The notes beneath the pieces were generated by a model. It ran no database searches and was not told where the DNA came from. It worked only from the letters and a program-made list of their open reading frames with translations. From the NCBI RefSeq assembly GCF_022750635.1, contig NZ_JAJKBG010000003.1, positions 248,001 to 312,000 of the forward strand: a DNA stretch of 64,000 nucleotides, read 5' to 3'. Source of the DNA: Brevundimonas pishanensis (GTDB taxonomy: Bacteria > Pseudomonadota > Alphaproteobacteria > Caulobacterales > Caulobacteraceae). This document shows positions 45,243 to 54,060 of the stretch, in pieces. Each line of letters starts with the position of its first letter. The stretch's first letter is position 1. The translations under genes and the position numbers were made by a program.

Positions 45243-45599
45243 TTGGCGACGCGCTTGAAACGAAAGCCGCCACCCAGTCCCTATGAGTTACAGCGCAAGG
45301 CTGCCCAGCGGGCGGCCTTGAACGCTCTGAAACGCGCCCGCCGCTCTGCTGAGAAGGCGGGCGTTTCGCTGTCCGAATGGGAGGACGAGTTCCTCACCTC
45401 GGTCAGCGAGCGGGTGAAAGAACACGGCCGAGCCTTTGGCGATCCCGAACTGGGTGGCCCCGGTCAGGCTCTGTCGGCGATGCAGGGGCGTAAGCTTAAA
45501 GAGATTGCCAAAAAGGCTATTGGCGAGGACAACGGCCCGCCACAACGAAAACGAGGGGCACGCAAACCGTACCCCTCGCGCGATATCAACGACGAATAG
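45243..45599 (+). CDS. Small basic protein of unknown function
   Basis: 118 residues, strongly basic at both ends: MATRLKRKPPPSPYELQRKAAQRAALNALKRARRSAEKAG, and a C-terminal tail (GPPQRKRGARKPYPSRD). The centre (VSLSEWEDEFLTSVSERVKEHGRAF) is an amphipathic helix. No named family recognised. Start is uncertain: a TTG at 45243 or an in-frame TTG at 45255, neither with a clear ribosome-binding site. It lies 12 bases after gapR, so it is likely co-transcribed; DNA or RNA association is only suggested by the charge. It ends three bases from the convergent lipoprotein gene. Confidence 0.65.
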   Translation: MATRLKRKPPPSPYELQRKAAQRAALNALKRARRSAEKAGVSLSEWEDEFLTSVSERVKEHGRAFGDPELGGPGQALSAMQGRKLKEIAKKAIGEDNGPPQRKRGARKPYPSRDINDE

Positions 45600-45601
45600 T
45601 C

Positions 45602-46246
45602 TTACGGCAGCTTCCCAACGCTCATGGCGTTCAGGAACGGCGCATAGGCCGCTTCCCCCGCAGCCAGACCCACAAGGTTGTCCTGCTCAATATTCATCGT
45701 CAGGGCGTAGCGGTCTTTGACCGTGCCGATCAGGGTGCCGACCTTGCCGCCAGTGTCCTTGGCTTCGACCTCGATAGCGTAACGCAGGCCGTTGTCTTCC
45801 TTTACGGAGGACAGGAAATCGGGACCGCCCATTTCTGCCAGCGCGGCGGGGGCAGCCTTGGCCATCTCCTCGACACCTGCGGTCATCTGTAGCGCCGTCT
45901 TGGCGGCTTGAAGGGGCAGGGTGCGTCCCATCTCTGCCATCTGCGCCATGCCTGCGGGCACGTCTCCGAGGGGGCCTTGGGAATCGACGAGGATGATTGA
46001 GGTGCTGCTACCGGCTTCGCCCCACACCATCTCCACGGAGTAGGCTTCGCAGTTGATCGCCGTGACCGGCTTGCCGCCGATGGCTACGGCGTCGGGCATT
46101 GCGGGCAGAAGGGGGTGTCCCTCGCAACTTGCAGGAAGAGCCAAAGCGGGCTGTGCAGCGGTCTCACCGGTTGCGGATTGCGGTGACTGGCCACAGGCGC
46201 AGAGCACCAACGCGGCGGCCATGACGGTGTAGGCTGATTGTTTCAA
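45602..46246 (-). CDS. Putative lipoprotein of unknown function
   Basis: 214 residues. The N terminus (KQSAYTVMAAALVLCACG) is a lipoprotein signal with lipobox LCAC. The mature part has two Cys (CEGHPLL, INCEAYS) and a Gly/Ala/Met-rich middle (MAQMAEMGRTLPLQAAKTALQMTAGVEEMAKAAPAALAEMGGP). No domain recognised. It is convergent with the gapR-linked basic gene and diverges from the DUF805 gene about 100 bases to its right. Confidence 0.75.
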   Translation of the reverse strand: MKQSAYTVMAAALVLCACGQSPQSATGETAAQPALALPASCEGHPLLPAMPDAVAIGGKPVTAINCEAYSVEMVWGEAGSSTSIILVDSQGPLGDVPAGMAQMAEMGRTLPLQAAKTALQMTAGVEEMAKAAPAALAEMGGPDFLSSVKEDNGLRYAIEVEAKDTGGKVGTLIGTVKDRYALTMNIEQDNLVGLAAGEAAYAPFLNAMSVGKLP

Positions 46247-46344
46247 AACCCCTCCTCATCTCAACAATGGCAAAGGTTTCAGCATGCTTCGCTGCTTGCT
46301 CCAAATCAGAGAACAATGTCACATGTCGCGAAGGGGGAATGTTG

Positions 46345-46935
46345 ATGAACAGTATTGCCAGGGGCTTCAAAAAGCTGCGGGATTTTCAGGGTCGTGATCG
46401 TCGATCCGAGTTTTGGCCCTATGCAGGGGTGATCATGGCGGTCAGCATGGTTCTGACGACTGTCGCCATTGTTCCGGCCATGCTCCAGCAGTTCGACCAG
46501 ACGCTGGCCTTTGCTGAAGCGAACCCTGACAAGGCGAGCGTTTACCGTTCTGCCACCAACGTCCATGTCGTCATCCATGATCCGGCAGGGATGCCGCCGA
46601 TGGATTACAGCGGGATGCTGGTGCCTTTGGCCATCATGCTGGTTGTCGTTGCGCTGTTGCTGGCTGCGGCGGTCACGCGCAGGCTTCATGACCGTGGCTT
46701 GTCGGGGCGCTGGGCCCTAATTCCCTTGGCGCTTTATGGCGTGGGCATCGTGTTCTGGATGCGAATGTTGGCCTCGATGTTGACCGACGCAACCGGCGAC
46801 CCGTCATTCATGATCACCTTCATGCTGAACTTTCTTGTTCTAATGCTGGGTCAGCTGTCCTTGATTGCGCTGGTGATCGTACTGGCCCTCAAAGGAAAAA
46901 CCGGTCCCAACCGCTACGGGCCGGAACCGGTTTGA
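46345..46935 (+). CDS. DUF805 membrane protein
   Basis: 196 residues from the ATG at 46345, which has GGGGGA eight bases upstream; the longer frame begins at 46267. The product starts MNSIARGFKKLRDFQGRDRR, then SEFWPYAGVIMAVSMVLTTVAIV, the DUF805 signature (a motif of basic residues followed by SEFW) in a protein with about four membrane helices; RRLHDRGLSGRWAL is the second conserved DUF805 block. Function of the family unknown. Stop codon 21 bases before the convergent tacA-like gene end. Confidence 0.85.
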   Translation: MNSIARGFKKLRDFQGRDRRSEFWPYAGVIMAVSMVLTTVAIVPAMLQQFDQTLAFAEANPDKASVYRSATNVHVVIHDPAGMPPMDYSGMLVPLAIMLVVVALLLAAAVTRRLHDRGLSGRWALIPLALYGVGIVFWMRMLASMLTDATGDPSFMITFMLNFLVLMLGQLSLIALVIVLALKGKTGPNRYGPEPV

Positions 46936-46955
46936 AGGTTCGGGGAGGTTAGCGG

Positions 46956-48431
46956 TTAGCCCGCTTCCTTAATGTGGTCCTCAAGGCCCTGTTCGCGAAC
47001 CTTGCGGTACAGGGTCGAGCGACCAATGCCGAGACGGCGGGCGATTTCCGACATGTGGCCGGAATAGACTTCGATGGCATGCTGGATTAGATCGCGCTCG
47101 ATCTCTTCCAGCGTGCGGACGTGGCCGCGCTCGTCGGTAATGCGGATCGGGCTATCGGGCGCGGGAGATGAGCTTTGAGCCGTTTCGGTCGCGGTTGAGA
47201 GGGCTTCGCCGTCAGGGCCTTCCATGACCGCGACCGGAGCATCCAACGGAGCCGCAACGCCCGAGATTGCCGGGAAGTCGTGCGGCTGCAACATCGGAGA
47301 ATCGGCCAACACCAGCGCGCGATAGATGGTGTTCTCCAACTGGCGCACGTTGCCCGGCCAGTCATAGGCCTGCAGCAGGGCCATCGTCTCCGGCGAACAG
47401 CCGACGATGCGCTTGCTCTCTTCGATATTGAAGCGGGTGATGAAGTGGTCGATCAGGGCGGGAATGTCCTCGCGGCGCTCGCGAAGGGCAGGGGCCTCGA
47501 TCGGGAAGACGTTCAGGCGATAGAAAAGGTCTTCGCGGAATGCCCCTTCCTTTACCTGCTGGGCCGGATCGCGGTTGGTCGCCGAGACGATACGCACGTC
47601 GACCTTCACGGGACGCTTGCCGCCCACCGGATCGACTTCGCCTTCCTGTAGGGCGCGCAGCAGTTTGACCTGGATATCCAGCGGCAGTTCGCCGATTTCA
47701 TCGAGGAACAACGTGCCGCCATTGGCCTCTACGAACTTGCCGGCGTGCTTTTCATGGGCTCCGGTGAAGGCACCCTTTTCGTGGCCGAACAGGATGGACT
47801 CAACGAGGTTCGCCGGCAGCGCACCGCAGTTGACCGCGATGAACGGCTTGCCCGCGCGGGGGCTAGCACCGTGCAGGGCACGGGCGATGACTTCCTTACC
47901 GACGCCGCTTTCCCCGGTGATCAGAACGGGAATGGACGACTTGGCGGCGCGGGATCCTAGGGCCTTGACCATGCGCATCGGCGGGCTGTCGCCGACGATG
48001 TCGTCAAAGCTGGTGCGGCCGGTGGTGCGCTTCTTCAGGCGACCGATCTCGGCGGTGAGCTGCGTCATCTGCAGGGCGTTGCGCACGCCAACCAGAAGGC
48101 GCTCGGGACCGACGGGCTTGATGAAGAAGTCCTGCGCACCGGCCTGCATGGCGCGGACGACGGTTTCGATACCGCCATTGGCCGTCAGCACGATGACAGG
48201 GATGTTCACCCCCGCCGTGCGCAGTTCGGCCAGCGTCTCGAGGCCCGACGGACCGCCGGGCATGACAAGGTCAAGCAGCACCACATCGGCACCACCGCCC
48301 TTGGTCAGGCGGTCGATGGCTTCGCCACCATTTTCGGCGTGGACGACGGCATAACCTTCACGCTCCAGAACCGCCTGAATCAGGCGGCGCTGGGTCGGAT
48401 CATCGTCGACAACCAGAACGGTCTTGGCCAT
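46956..48431 (-). CDS. tacA: NtrC-family sigma-54 response regulator, TacA-like
   Basis: 491 residues: receiver domain (about 3-120; [32 protein letters not shown]), AAA+ domain with [22 protein letters not shown] (Walker A), the sigma-54 contact [24 protein letters not shown], and a C-terminal Fis-type HTH ([34 protein letters not shown]). Length and opening residues are close to Caulobacter TacA (about 488 residues), which activates stalk-pole genes downstream of the ShkA-ShpA phosphorelay; the symbol is given on that resemblance. A conspicuous inverted-repeat region lies upstream. Confidence 0.82.
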   Translation of the reverse strand: MAKTVLVVDDDPTQRRLIQAVLEREGYAVVHAENGGEAIDRLTKGGGADVVLLDLVMPGGPSGLETLAELRTAGVNIPVIVLTANGGIETVVRAMQAGAQDFFIKPVGPERLLVGVRNALQMTQLTAEIGRLKKRTTGRTSFDDIVGDSPPMRMVKALGSRAAKSSIPVLITGESGVGKEVIARALHGASPRAGKPFIAVNCGALPANLVESILFGHEKGAFTGAHEKHAGKFVEANGGTLFLDEIGELPLDIQVKLLRALQEGEVDPVGGKRPVKVDVRIVSATNRDPAQQVKEGAFREDLFYRLNVFPIEAPALRERREDIPALIDHFITRFNIEESKRIVGCSPETMALLQAYDWPGNVRQLENTIYRALVLADSPMLQPHDFPAISGVAAPLDAPVAVMEGPDGEALSTATETAQSSSPAPDSPIRITDERGHVRTLEEIERDLIQHAIEVYSGHMSEIARRLGIGRSTLYRKVREQGLEDHIKEAG

Positions 48432-48453
48432 GGGTAGACACCCCTCACATCAC

Positions 48454-48515
48454 TTAGTGCCGTCTTATTTTGACGAGGAACGGTCACTGATGTTCCTGTC
48501 TCTAAACGGCACTAA
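48454..48515. repeat. Nested inverted repeats in the tacA promoter region
   Basis: TTAGTGCCGT (48454-48463) and its exact complement ACGGCACTAA (48506-48515) enclose a second pair, AGGAAC/GTTCCT. On the minus strand GGAAC is followed after 16 bases by CGTC, one mismatch from the EcfG promoter -10 (CGTT). Likely regulatory, since it sits directly before the tacA-like start. Confidence 0.6.
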
Positions 48516-48561
48516 TGAAGAACGGGTTTCCCAAAAACACTAGCTAAGTTAATGGCTAAGC

Positions 48562-50292
48562 TTAACGAGAGGTTGCGCTGCAATCGTGTTCTACCGCGAA
48601 ATCAAACACCTTACCGTCCAGCTCCATCGGAACGGGGCCAAAGGGCGGTAACAGTTTCGGCTCGGTCAATTTTATTTTTTCGCCGTCTCCGGGGATCGAC
48701 CGGCATGGATCGCGGGGTTGGTACATGCCAACGCGCTTCCAGTTAGCTTCGCTGTCCCGTTTGTACACGCCAAAGCCTGAGCCATTATAGTTCACGACGA
48801 CCTCCGGTGTGCCATCGCTGTCCACATCCAGAAGGCGCGCCGCGCACTCTTGTGCCGTGCAGATATTGGGTGGCGGGAAGCCTTCCGGGGCTTTGGTGCC
48901 CTCGGGATAGAACACGATGCGAGAGGGCTGGTCGGGCTGGTTGACCTGCGTATAGCGATTGTCTAGCGCCGCGGTGGCGCGTTTGGCGATTTCTGCGTCC
49001 TCGGATTTGGCCAGTTCCTCGAGCGCCGCACGGCCTCGCGCGCCGGACTGCCAGCCAAGCCAGCGATAGGGAATGTCGTCCGCATCAAGGGTCGGCGACT
49101 TCAAGCGCGAAAGCTGGCTGTTGATCGATAGCTGCATCGGGTTCAGCCAAGGCGTCGAATAGGCCAGCAAGGTCGCGGCAGTTACCGCTCCCACAGCCAC
49201 ATTGGTGCGCTCCAATAGCGGCAGCCAGCCTTCACTGCGTCCCGCGCCCACGAACTGTGCGGCGACATACCCCAAGGCGTACATCAGCCCGATCACCGCG
49301 CCGGTAATAGCGATCACGCGCTCGACCGTCAGGCCATATTGGCCGATGCGCACCCCAACGGCCCATAGCGCGAACAGGGTCATCGGCAGCAGCAACACAC
49401 AGCCCACGCGCATAATGATGCGCAGCATGCCAGATCCGGACAGGTGTTCGGTCCCGTCCTGATAGACAGTGTTGATCAGGATAATCAGGCCCGCAGACGA
49501 AGCCAGCATCAGCCCTGCGGGGCTGAGCGAGGTATTGAGCTTGGAAAAGCCTGCGATAGGCAGTGCGATCAGAAAGGCGCTGGCCAAAAGCACGGCGACG
49601 GGCAGCAGCCACGAAAGCAAGGTCAGCGCGACCGTGCGGATACCCTGCGTCAGGCCTTCGCGCACATCGGTGAGTTCCACGCCCAGCGCGAACACCAGAG
49701 ACGAGGCAAAGAATACGAATGCCTTGTTCTCTATAATGTCTTCTACGACGCCTATGCCAATGGCGTTGAACAGGGCCGCACCCAGCCAGAGGATGAGCCA
49801 GAAGACGCCGAGGAACATCAGCGCCAACACAAGCTGGATGCCTGCCTTCCAGGCCGTCTCGTAATAGTTCGCATAGGGGGCGACGATCTGGCCCGACTGG
49901 ACAGCCGGCACGATCAGGTGATGCGCACAGAACAAGGCTGCGGGCAGGCACACCATCATGACAGGGAAGCTGTAGGCGTTATCGATCAACCCGCTGGCCA
50001 ATCCCAAACCGCCCAGTATAGCCGTAGCGATGACGCCCCAGATGACCGTCGCCCGAACGGGCATCTGACCGACTGCCGCAAGCCAGACAGGCGGAGCGAA
50101 TGAGGCGACCAGCGCCCACGCTGCTAGGGGGCCTGTGTTGGTGTCCCGAAACTCGGTCGCGCGGTAAAGGCCGAAGAGCAATGCGCCCTGAAGCAGGCCT
50201 ACCGCCAACCGGAAGATCAGCCGCCCTGTCCCGTCGTCGTCGCGCCGCCGCCCCAGTCGCGGTCTGGCATTCGGTGAAAACAGGTGGTCCAT
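48562..50292 (-). CDS. DUF4153 multi-pass membrane protein
   Basis: 576 residues from the ATG at 50292 (MDHLFSPNARPRLGRRRDDD); the frame stays open to 50421. The body is an integral membrane protein with about ten hydrophobic helices in the order of DUF4153 (LIFRLAVGLLQGALLFGLYRATEF; WGVIATAILGGLGLASG; FWLILWLGAALFNAIGIGVVEDII; LTLLSWLLPVAVLLASAFLIAL). The last ~160 residues are hydrophilic (DIPYRWLGWQSGARGRAALEELAKSED; DVDSDGTPEVVVNYNGSG). DUF4153 function is unknown. It lies upstream of the tacA-like gene on the same strand, and may supply part of its transcription. Confidence 0.8.
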   Translation of the reverse strand: MDHLFSPNARPRLGRRRDDDGTGRLIFRLAVGLLQGALLFGLYRATEFRDTNTGPLAAWALVASFAPPVWLAAVGQMPVRATVIWGVIATAILGGLGLASGLIDNAYSFPVMMVCLPAALFCAHHLIVPAVQSGQIVAPYANYYETAWKAGIQLVLALMFLGVFWLILWLGAALFNAIGIGVVEDIIENKAFVFFASSLVFALGVELTDVREGLTQGIRTVALTLLSWLLPVAVLLASAFLIALPIAGFSKLNTSLSPAGLMLASSAGLIILINTVYQDGTEHLSGSGMLRIIMRVGCVLLLPMTLFALWAVGVRIGQYGLTVERVIAITGAVIGLMYALGYVAAQFVGAGRSEGWLPLLERTNVAVGAVTAATLLAYSTPWLNPMQLSINSQLSRLKSPTLDADDIPYRWLGWQSGARGRAALEELAKSEDAEIAKRATAALDNRYTQVNQPDQPSRIVFYPEGTKAPEGFPPPNICTAQECAARLLDVDSDGTPEVVVNYNGSGFGVYKRDSEANWKRVGMYQPRDPCRSIPGDGEKIKLTEPKLLPPFGPVPMELDGKVFDFAVEHDCSATSR

Positions 50293-50404
50293 GGTGGTGC
50301 CCCGGTCGATATTTGCGCGGAGCATGACACAGAACGCCAGCCTCACAAGGGATGATGCCCTGTAACCCTTGTCAGCGCAGCATCCAGACCTCACAAACAT
50401 AGAT

Positions 50405-52201
50405 ATGAACGCGCCCGTCAAGCCGACCGAATTCGCCGACGCCCCGCTGTGGGACCTGTCTGATCTCTACGCCTCGCGTGAGGATGTTCGCATCCAGACC
50501 GATCTGGATCGCGCCCGTGCACTGGTGGACCAGCTCAATACCTATCAAGGCAAGTTGACCGCACTGTCGGGTGCCGAGTTGGGTCTGGCGCTGGACGAGG
50601 TGATCCGCACCTATGAAGAGGCCAGCGAGATCCTCGGGGCGCTGGGCGCATTTGCCTTCCTCGGCGCTTCGACCGACCGCGAAAATGCGCAGGCCCAGAG
50701 CTTTGAAGCCGATGTGCGCGAAAAGATCACTGCCATCGCCACGCCGACCGTGTGGGTGACGCTGGAAATCAACCAACTCGAAGACGAGGCCGTGAAGGCA
50801 GCGCTTGAGGCTTTTGAGCCAGCCCGCCGCTGGGCACCGTGGCTGCGCCGTTTGCGTGCCATGAAGCCGCACGAACTGTCCGAAGAGCTGGAAACCTTCA
50901 TCGCCGAGCGCGGCCCGCTGCAAGCCCAGTGGTCGCGCCTGTTCGACGAGACCCTGGCGGCACTGCGGGCCGATGTGGACGGCGAGAAGCTGACCTTGTC
51001 CGAAGGCCTCAACCGCCTGACCGATACGGACGAGGCCAAGCGTGCCGCCGCGGGCAAGGCCATGACGGAGGCGTTCAACGGCATCACCCGCACCATGGGT
51101 ATGGTGCTGAACACCATCGCCGCTGAAAAGGCGCTGGAGGACAAGAAGCGCGGCTTCAAACGCCCCGCGGACAGCCGCCATCTGGCCAATGAGGTTCACG
51201 GTGAATCGGTGGACGCCATGGCCGAGGCTGTGGCCAAGGCCTATCCGCGCATCGCCCACCGCTATTACGCGCTCAAAGCCAAGCTGATGGGCAAGGACAA
51301 GCTGAACCACTGGGACCGCAACGCCCCGCTGGGTCAGGCCGGTGCCAAGACCTATGACTGGAAGGGCGGCAAGGAGCTGGTGCTCAGCAGCTTTGCCGAT
51401 TTGGGCGGGGACTTTGCCGAACGGGCGGGCTGGTTCTTTGATCGTCCGTGGATCGATGCGCGTCCGCGTGCGGGCAAGCAGTCAGGGGCCTATTCGCACC
51501 CTGTGACGGCGGGCGCCCACCCCTATGTTTTCCTGAACTGGATGGGTGAGCGCCGCGATGTGCTGACGCTGGCGCACGAACTGGGCCATGGCGTTCACCA
51601 GACGCTGGCGGCGGGGCAGGGTGGCCTGCTGGCCGACACGCCGCTGACGCTGGCCGAGACGGCTTCGATCTTTGCCGAGGGTCTGACGTTCGACCGTCTG
51701 CTGGCCGAGGCGACGGACGAGGACCGCCGCGCTCTGCTGGCGGGCCGTATCGAGGATGGTTTGAACACGGTGGTGCGCCAGATCGCCTTCCACCGCTTCG
51801 AGACCCGATTCCACGATGAACGCGCCAAGGGCGAAGTCTCCGTCGAACGCATCAACCAGATTTGGACCGAGGAACTGACGGCCAGCCTTGGTCCGGCGGT
51901 TGACCTTGAAGGCTACGAGAACTGGTGGGCCTATGTCAGCCACTTCGTCCACTCGCCCTTCTATGTGTACGCCTATGCGTTCGGTGATCTGCTGGTTGCG
52001 GCGCTAATGGAGACGCGGGCCAAGGACCCCGAAGCCTTTACGCCACTGTACCGCGAGCTGTTGGCCAATGGCGGGTCGAAGACCTATGTCGAGGCGCTGG
52101 AACCGTTCGGACTGAACCCGCGAGATCCGGCCTTCTGGACCATCGGCACCAAGCGCCTCGAAGGTCTGGTCGATCAGTTCGAAGCGCTCTGCGCGAACTG
52201 A
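50405..52201 (+). CDS. pepF: M3 family oligoendopeptidase F
   Basis: 598 residues from the ATG at 50405 (MNAPVKPTEFADAPLWDLSDLY); an upstream TTG at 50369 is possible. The M3 active site is TLAHELGHGVHQ (HExxH), followed by PLTLAETASIFAEGLTFDRLL, with the glutamate ligand. Helical N-terminal domain typical of PepF (EEASEILGALGAFAFLGAS). It is a cytoplasmic zinc metallopeptidase that cleaves short peptides. A single-gene unit, divergent from the DUF4153 gene. Confidence 0.95.
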   Translation: MNAPVKPTEFADAPLWDLSDLYASREDVRIQTDLDRARALVDQLNTYQGKLTALSGAELGLALDEVIRTYEEASEILGALGAFAFLGASTDRENAQAQSFEADVREKITAIATPTVWVTLEINQLEDEAVKAALEAFEPARRWAPWLRRLRAMKPHELSEELETFIAERGPLQAQWSRLFDETLAALRADVDGEKLTLSEGLNRLTDTDEAKRAAAGKAMTEAFNGITRTMGMVLNTIAAEKALEDKKRGFKRPADSRHLANEVHGESVDAMAEAVAKAYPRIAHRYYALKAKLMGKDKLNHWDRNAPLGQAGAKTYDWKGGKELVLSSFADLGGDFAERAGWFFDRPWIDARPRAGKQSGAYSHPVTAGAHPYVFLNWMGERRDVLTLAHELGHGVHQTLAAGQGGLLADTPLTLAETASIFAEGLTFDRLLAEATDEDRRALLAGRIEDGLNTVVRQIAFHRFETRFHDERAKGEVSVERINQIWTEELTASLGPAVDLEGYENWWAYVSHFVHSPFYVYAYAFGDLLVAALMETRAKDPEAFTPLYRELLANGGSKTYVEALEPFGLNPRDPAFWTIGTKRLEGLVDQFEALCAN

Positions 52202-52250
52202 CGTTCGATAAACGTTGACAGGGTGGGATTAGGGCGAAAACCTCGACCCT

Positions 52251-53606
52251 ATGAAAGCCCTGTTTTCTTTATGCGTCGCGGCGGCCCTTGCCTTGCCCGC
52301 ATCCGTCATTGCCCAGGTTCCGCAGGCGGTTGCTTCGCATCCCGCGCAACATCGTGCTCTGGCGGCAGGGTACAAGGCGCTAACGGTCTGTAGCGCCCTC
52401 AAGACTGCCGAGGCGGCGGGCAGCCAGCGCACGCTGGAAAGCATTGAGCGCAACGAGCTTGTGGGCATCTATCCCGAGCTTCAGCCGATCATCGCTCACC
52501 TCACAGCACAGGTTTCGGATCAGCAGGTCTCGGTAGTGTGGGACGATGCGGCTCCACCTCGCGTGGCGACCTATCGCGAGGGGCAGGGCTGCGTGATCCA
52601 ACCCATGGGTTATGTTTCCGGCCCGGCTTTGCCTGCCGTCGCCCGCCGCGCACATGCGCCTGACATGCCTGTGGCGGCGGTGGCCGGTGACGAAGCCAAG
52701 CTGAAGTCCGTGATCCACAGCGCGCTGAACCAAGGGTACGGCGCGGGGACCAACACAACCGGTGTGGTCGTTCTGCAGAACGGCAAGCGTATTGCCGAAG
52801 ATTATGCAGACGGCTTTGGACCGAACACGCCACAGCGCACTTGGTCTGTTGCCAAAAGCATTGCCGGTACTCTGATCGGCGCGGCGGTTCAGCGCGGCGA
52901 GATCAATGTATCCGATCCGGCTCCCATCGCTAACTGGCAAGTGCCGGGTGATCCGCGAGCAGCCATTACGCTGGAAAGCCTGATGCGTATGTCGTCCGGC
53001 TTGACCAGCGATACAGCAGGTAACCGAACGGACGCCCTCTATTTCGGCGGGACCGCGGTGGACGAGCAGGTTCCGTACTGGCCGCTGCTCCATCCCGTTG
53101 GCTCCACCTATCGCTATGCCAATAACGATACCCTGTTGGCGGTAATGGCCATCGAAGACGGTTTTGCCGCCAACCCTCCGGCGGCATTGTTCGACCGCTT
53201 GGGCATGACGCGAACCTATGCCGAGACGGATTGGCGCGGACATTATGTTCTGTCGTCACAGGTCTGGACGACCGCGCGCGACCTCTCGCGACTGGGGCAG
53301 CTCTATCTGAATGACGGAGTCTGGGAAGGAGAACGGGTTCTGCCGCAGGGATGGGGCCGGTTCGTCTCTACGCCCTCGGGGCCCCAACCGCCGACCGGTA
53401 ACTTTGGCTATGGCGCGACCTTCTGGGTCTTCAACCAATCCGAGGGTGTGCCGTCCGACACCTATGCCGCCAACGGAAACAGGGGACAGTACGTCGTCAT
53501 CGTCCCTAGCCGCGGTGTGGTCATTGTCCGTCGTGGCGAGGATCCGGCAGGCAAAGGATTTGATATTGCAGGCTTCACCCGCGACGTTCTGGCCACGCTA
53601 GATTGA
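52251..53606 (+). CDS. Secreted serine hydrolase, beta-lactamase-like (class C/esterase family)
   Basis: 451 residues with a Sec signal (KALFSLCVAAALALPASVIAQ). The N-terminal ~130 residues are a family-unknown segment; then a serine hydrolase of the beta-lactamase/transpeptidase-like superfamily: TWSVAKSIAGTLIGAAV (SxxK), YRYANND (YxN) and a C-terminal VGGxG-like region replaced by ATFWVFNQSEG. Members include class C beta-lactamases, esterases and 6-aminohexanoate-dimer hydrolases. Function here is uncertain. A single-gene unit. Confidence 0.82.
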   Translation: MKALFSLCVAAALALPASVIAQVPQAVASHPAQHRALAAGYKALTVCSALKTAEAAGSQRTLESIERNELVGIYPELQPIIAHLTAQVSDQQVSVVWDDAAPPRVATYREGQGCVIQPMGYVSGPALPAVARRAHAPDMPVAAVAGDEAKLKSVIHSALNQGYGAGTNTTGVVVLQNGKRIAEDYADGFGPNTPQRTWSVAKSIAGTLIGAAVQRGEINVSDPAPIANWQVPGDPRAAITLESLMRMSSGLTSDTAGNRTDALYFGGTAVDEQVPYWPLLHPVGSTYRYANNDTLLAVMAIEDGFAANPPAALFDRLGMTRTYAETDWRGHYVLSSQVWTTARDLSRLGQLYLNDGVWEGERVLPQGWGRFVSTPSGPQPPTGNFGYGATFWVFNQSEGVPSDTYAANGNRGQYVVIVPSRGVVIVRRGEDPAGKGFDIAGFTRDVLATLD

Positions 53607-53679
53607 ACGAGGGTCTTGAGCCGTCTGAACGGGCGCTATAAGACGCATCCAAATCCTGACTCATTTTACCGGAAGTCCC

Positions 53680-53931
53680 ATGGCCGACTCGCACGCTGAT
53701 ACCGCCCACGACCACGTCCACGGCGAGATGGAAATCTCGGCGCAAAAGCACATGTTCGAGCTGTTCATCGCCATGACCAAGTGGTGCTCGCTCGCGATTT
53801 CGGCACTTCTGGTTCTGCTGGTCGTCTGGTTCGCAGTGGGCGCAGGCTTCGTTGCCGGCTTCATCGCGGCCGCTGTTGTGACGGTGGTCGGCGTGGTCAT
53901 GCTGCGCGACAAGAAGACCGCCGAGCACTAA
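53680..53931 (+). CDS. aa3-type cytochrome c oxidase subunit IV
   Basis: 83 residues: a His-rich cytoplasmic segment (DSHADTAHDHVHGEMEISAQKHMFELFIAMTKW) and a single-span hairpin of hydrophobic helices (CSLAISALLVLLVVWFAVGAGFVAGFIAAAVVTVVGVVML). This matches the small alphaproteobacterial subunit IV family (COX_aa3_subIV), which packs against subunits I and III. The other cox genes are elsewhere. A strong terminator follows. Confidence 0.85.
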   Translation: MADSHADTAHDHVHGEMEISAQKHMFELFIAMTKWCSLAISALLVLLVVWFAVGAGFVAGFIAAAVVTVVGVVMLRDKKTAEH

Positions 53932-53960
53932 GACTTTCGGCATTCCGCTTGCTTCTTGAA

Positions 53961-53989
53961 AGCCCGCCGTATTCCGGCGGGCTTTTTTG
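53961..53989 (+). terminator. Terminator of the oxidase subunit IV gene
   Basis: GCCCGCCG/CGGCGGGC hairpin (53962-53969 with 53975-53982) followed by TTTTTT. It sits inside the open frame upstream of pntAA, which argues for the later pntAA start. Confidence 0.9.
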
Positions 53990-54060
53990 TTGCTCCAAGT
54001 CTTGATCCCTTAGCAATCTCATCTAACACTGATCGATATGGGGATTTCGGGAGCAGGAAT

